Assembly: GCA_034439615.1 (NCBI GenBank)
Contig: JAWXAT010000036.1
Coordinates: 85,957-149,956 of the forward strand
Reading direction: 5' to 3'
Source of the DNA: Oligoflexia bacterium
GTDB taxonomy: Bacteria > Bdellovibrionota > Bdellovibrionia > JABDDW01
DNA length: 64,000 nt
The notes beneath the pieces were generated by a model. That model had not been told where the DNA came from, did not search any database, and was given only the letters and a program-made list of their open reading frames with translations. Positions 61,730 through 64,000 of this stretch are shown here, piece by piece (positions within the stretch are counted from its first letter, which is position 1; every line of letters starts with the position of its first letter). Position numbers and translations under genes: made by a program.

Positions 61730-63412
61730 CTATTGTCTTGAAGCTGCGAGTTTTAAGGCCTCAAACGTATCTACAATTCCACCTGTTTCACTTAACTTTC
61801 GAAATAAAACCTTTAACGGTTCAGCAAGTGCTCCGGGAAGATTTACGATCAAATCAGGATACGTGCGAGCTGAATTTTTCAAAATAGCTTTTAACTCAAG
61901 TGCTGATAAATCAGGATATTGAGATAATACCAGAGCAGCAACGCCTGTCACACAAGGGGTTGCCATACTTGTCCCTGAGTAAGTCGCATAGAGCGAACCA
62001 ACAACTGTTGATTTAAGATTCACACCAGGTGCAAAAATATCTACTGTACTTTGACCGTAATTCGTAAATACAGCTGGCAAATCCAGCCCTTTTTTCTCAC
62101 TGTTAGCCCCTACATCTAAGAACGTAGAAATCTCTGCCCCAGATTGTGCCATAAACTTGTTTGGAAAATGAGGAAAGATATCTGTGTTCAAAGAACTATT
62201 CCCAGCAGCGTGAACAATTAAAACATTTTTTGCAGCTGCATAACGAAACGCTTCATCTACTTTTTCTTTATAAGGAGAATATGCTTTTCCAAAACTCATA
62301 GTTACAATGCGTGCGCCGTTATCAACAGCATATCGCACTGAATTGGCCACATCTTTGTCATACTCATCACCATTAGGCACGGCTCTAAGCACCATGATCT
62401 TAACATTTGTTGCGATGCCATTTATTCCAAGATTATTATTTCTAACTGCAGCAATGATTCCCGAGACGTGTGTGCCATGGTTAGCATCGCCAGCGAGTAA
62501 ATCATTATTGCCATAGTTGCGATCATTAAAATCAGATGGGTCATCACCAATGATGACTTTTCGAGGGTCAAAATTTTCATTGTAGTAAACATTTAGTGCA
62601 GAATCAGCGCGAGCTATGAGTCGTAAAAGGCGCGCAACAGACACAACTTTTAATTTATCCATTGATGCCACAATTGCATCACGAGCAGCAATATCTCGAA
62701 CTTCTACAACACTTAATTCTGACACTAATTTTAGTGTAAGATCTTTTAGCTCAACATTATTAAGAAGTGGCTTTAAAATTTCATAGCTAGCTTTTATAAT
62801 TTTATATTCAGGCTCAAAGCGATCTTTACTTTCTTTAGCCACTTTTAGTTCTTCAGAAACTTCAGCGTCTAATTTCTGAAGATACTTAGTTTCAGATTCT
62901 GATAGTGTTAAACCTTGTGCTTCTCTTTGAGCTTTAAGTTTTTTCATGGCAACAAGTTCCCGTGTTACCTCAAGAGTTGTGTCGTCGATATTGATGGGTT
63001 TACGTGATTTGTCGTAACTTCCTAAGAAGTTCCATCCGTTCACATCATCAACAAAACCATTTTTGTCATCGTCAAGGCCGTTTCCCGGGACTTCATCTTC
63101 ATTAACCCAAATTTGACCTTGAAGATCTTCGTGCTTCACATCAACACCACTGTCAATGACAGCAACGATGATAGGAGCGACGTCTGTTTTAAGATTAAAA
63201 TCGACATAAGTACGATCGGCTTGTGTTCCTTCAACTAAATCTAAGTCTGGACTTTTAGTGAACCAATTCTCAACTTCACCTTCTTGGCCAAGCAAATCAC
63301 CCTTGGCATTAATCGGAATATTTTCTTCTTTTTGTGTAGGACGATTTTTCGAACAACCAGCTGCCAAGATCGAGAGTACAAGCACGAGATGGATTAAGTT
63401 ACTGTTTTTCAT
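61730..63412 (-). CDS. S8 subtilisin-family lipoprotein protease
   Basis: A 560-residue protease with a lipoprotein signal (LVLSILAAGC, Cys 20). Catalytic triad: VAVIDSGVD (Asp 87), NHGTHVSG (His 312) and YSGTSMATP (Ser, late). Asp and His are about 225 residues apart because of a helical, Lys/Glu-rich insertion (about 140-280) that follows a DDDKNGFVDD calcium-like loop. Long helical inserts here are known in some S8 groups. The prodomain is short or absent. It is probably anchored in the outer membrane or periplasm and degrades protein, perhaps of prey (inference). Confidence 0.9.
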   Translation of the reverse strand: MKNSNLIHLVLVLSILAAGCSKNRPTQKEENIPINAKGDLLGQEGEVENWFTKSPDLDLVEGTQADRTYVDFNLKTDVAPIIVAVIDSGVDVKHEDLQGQIWVNEDEVPGNGLDDDKNGFVDDVNGWNFLGSYDKSRKPINIDDTTLEVTRELVAMKKLKAQREAQGLTLSESETKYLQKLDAEVSEELKVAKESKDRFEPEYKIIKASYEILKPLLNNVELKDLTLKLVSELSVVEVRDIAARDAIVASMDKLKVVSVARLLRLIARADSALNVYYNENFDPRKVIIGDDPSDFNDRNYGNNDLLAGDANHGTHVSGIIAAVRNNNLGINGIATNVKIMVLRAVPNGDEYDKDVANSVRYAVDNGARIVTMSFGKAYSPYKEKVDEAFRYAAAKNVLIVHAAGNSSLNTDIFPHFPNKFMAQSGAEISTFLDVGANSEKKGLDLPAVFTNYGQSTVDIFAPGVNLKSTVVGSLYATYSGTSMATPCVTGVAALVLSQYPDLSALELKAILKNSARTYPDLIVNLPGALAEPLKVLFRKLSETGGIVDTFEALKLAASRQ

Positions 63413-63566
63413 AAAGCCCCCCCCTTAGACAGAGATAGATATCCCGAAGATCCGCTTTTGGAAAGGTTATTAAGCTGGTGGCAAAATGTTATTTTGGATG
63501 CAAATTGTCACCACTGAGCAATAAGTCACATCAAAAGATTTTGAAGGGTTCAGATTCTTAGGTATT

Positions 63567-63881
63567 TTAATGCATGAATTCTAAAACAAAAAGAATCGAT
63601 ATTACCGTCATAGAAAAAAGACCACTGATAAACAATTTATCAGCAGTTGATTCGTAAAACGCTACTCGTTTCCCCATAGATCGCAGTGACAAATAAGAAC
63701 AATTAGCTGCTAAAAAGAAAATTAGAATTGGAAACAACAAAAACTCATCCAAAACTGTGACTGAGCGTAATGTATCAACCTTAATAAAACTCATCAGCAA
63801 AAAACACAGACCCAACAAATTAGATGCCGTGGGTAAAATATGACCGGCAATTCTGTTTTTTGTAACTTGAACTTCACCCAT
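63567..63881 (-). CDS. Small inner-membrane protein
   Basis: A 104-residue protein with three hydrophobic helices (about 18-35, 45-65, 85-103). GAGGAG stands about eight bases upstream of ATG. It begins 16 bases after the stop of the antitoxin-like gene upstream and may share its transcript. No family recognised. Confidence 0.65.
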   Translation of the reverse strand: MGEVQVTKNRIAGHILPTASNLLGLCFLLMSFIKVDTLRSVTVLDEFLLFPILIFFLAANCSYLSLRSMGKRVAFYESTADKLFISGLFSMTVISILFVLEFMH

Positions 63882-63897
63882 TGTGTTTCTCCTCTAA

Positions 63898-64000
63898 TTA
63901 GACAGCTTTAGCCAATAGTATTTCGTTTATGATGGTTTGATAGCCCACACCTCTTTTTTTAGCTTCTTTCTTAGCCCATTCTATGACTTTAGGGTGCAAT
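63898..64000 (-). CDS. BrnA/CopG-like antitoxin, C-terminal part (5' end outside window)
   Basis: Thirty-three visible codons read LHPKVIEWAKKEAKKRGVGY and QTIINEILLAKAV before TAA at 63898. The pattern (A)KKRGxGYQTxINEIL is typical of the DNA-binding end of BrnA/CopG antitoxins. A BrnT-type toxin would be expected upstream, outside the window. Confidence 0.65.
   Translation of the reverse strand, partial: LHPKVIEWAKKEAKKRGVGYQTIINEILLAKAV

Overview
The window looks like chromosome from a Bdellovibrionota-type bacterium (Bdellovibrio or Bacteriovorax relatives). This placement is inferred. It rests on the gene string dnaX-ybaB-recR-mglA, the MglA polarity GTPase, a set of small secreted proteins and a lipoprotein subtilase, at moderate-to-low GC. 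No 16S rRNA gene or other decisive marker is present.

Region 1 (about 1-45069) is one very long surface-polysaccharide locus. It holds nucleotide-sugar genes (CMP-sialate-type cytidylyltransferase, several SDR epimerases/dehydratases, a dehydrogenase homologue without its catalytic Cys, two DegT aminotransferases, WecB), glycosyltransferases, a Wzy-like polymerase, a PglK-like ABC flippase and GT-C type membrane proteins. It also holds a TPP-dependent E1 alpha/beta pair and a heptose-type nucleotidyltransferase-kinase in unusual domain order. At its centre (19348-27255) is a tightly coupled operon. Four of its genes match, in order, the Campylobacter jejuni O-methyl phosphoramidate pathway (Cj1415-Cj1418), with a divergent methyltransferase next to it. 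A CysQ-like 3'-phosphatase and a sulfotransferase-fold protein in the same operon are candidates for by-product recycling and for the phosphoramidoyl transferase. I read this as a complete phosphoramidate-decoration system and consider it the most interesting content of the window.

Region 2 (28752-32605), embedded in the locus, is a four-gene operon: a 6-oxopurine-type nucleoside phosphorylase, an MTA/SAH-type deaminase, a class II aldolase and MtnA. Together they form a deaminating version of the DHAP shunt that recycles 5'-methylthioadenosine and/or 5'-deoxyadenosine. It is followed by a seven-blade WD40 propeller inside a multi-pass membrane protein. That gene is bounded by a short duplicated junction and by a remnant of a second phosphoramidate-type methyltransferase.

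Region 3 (about 45105-51135) is a roughly 6 kb island at the 3' end of a tRNA-Asn gene, with a 16-bp direct repeat of the tRNA end as the far boundary. It carries three toxin-antitoxin-like modules, an AAA ATPase with a DUF4143-type C-terminus, 68-bp palindrome-bearing direct repeats and several decayed genes: a frameshifted ATP-grasp gene, a secreted protein with a T-run frameshift and an in-frame amber stop, and truncated fragments. No integrase is visible.

Region 4 (51196-64000) is core and secretome: mglA, recR, ybaB, dnaX, the small SRP RNA, ispG, a THUMP-type RNA methyltransferase, secreted proteins of unknown function, two paralogous secreted proteins with kinase-like motifs, a lipoprotein subtilisin, and a BrnA/CopG-like antitoxin cut by the window end.

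All homology statements come from recognising motifs by eye. No database search was possible.
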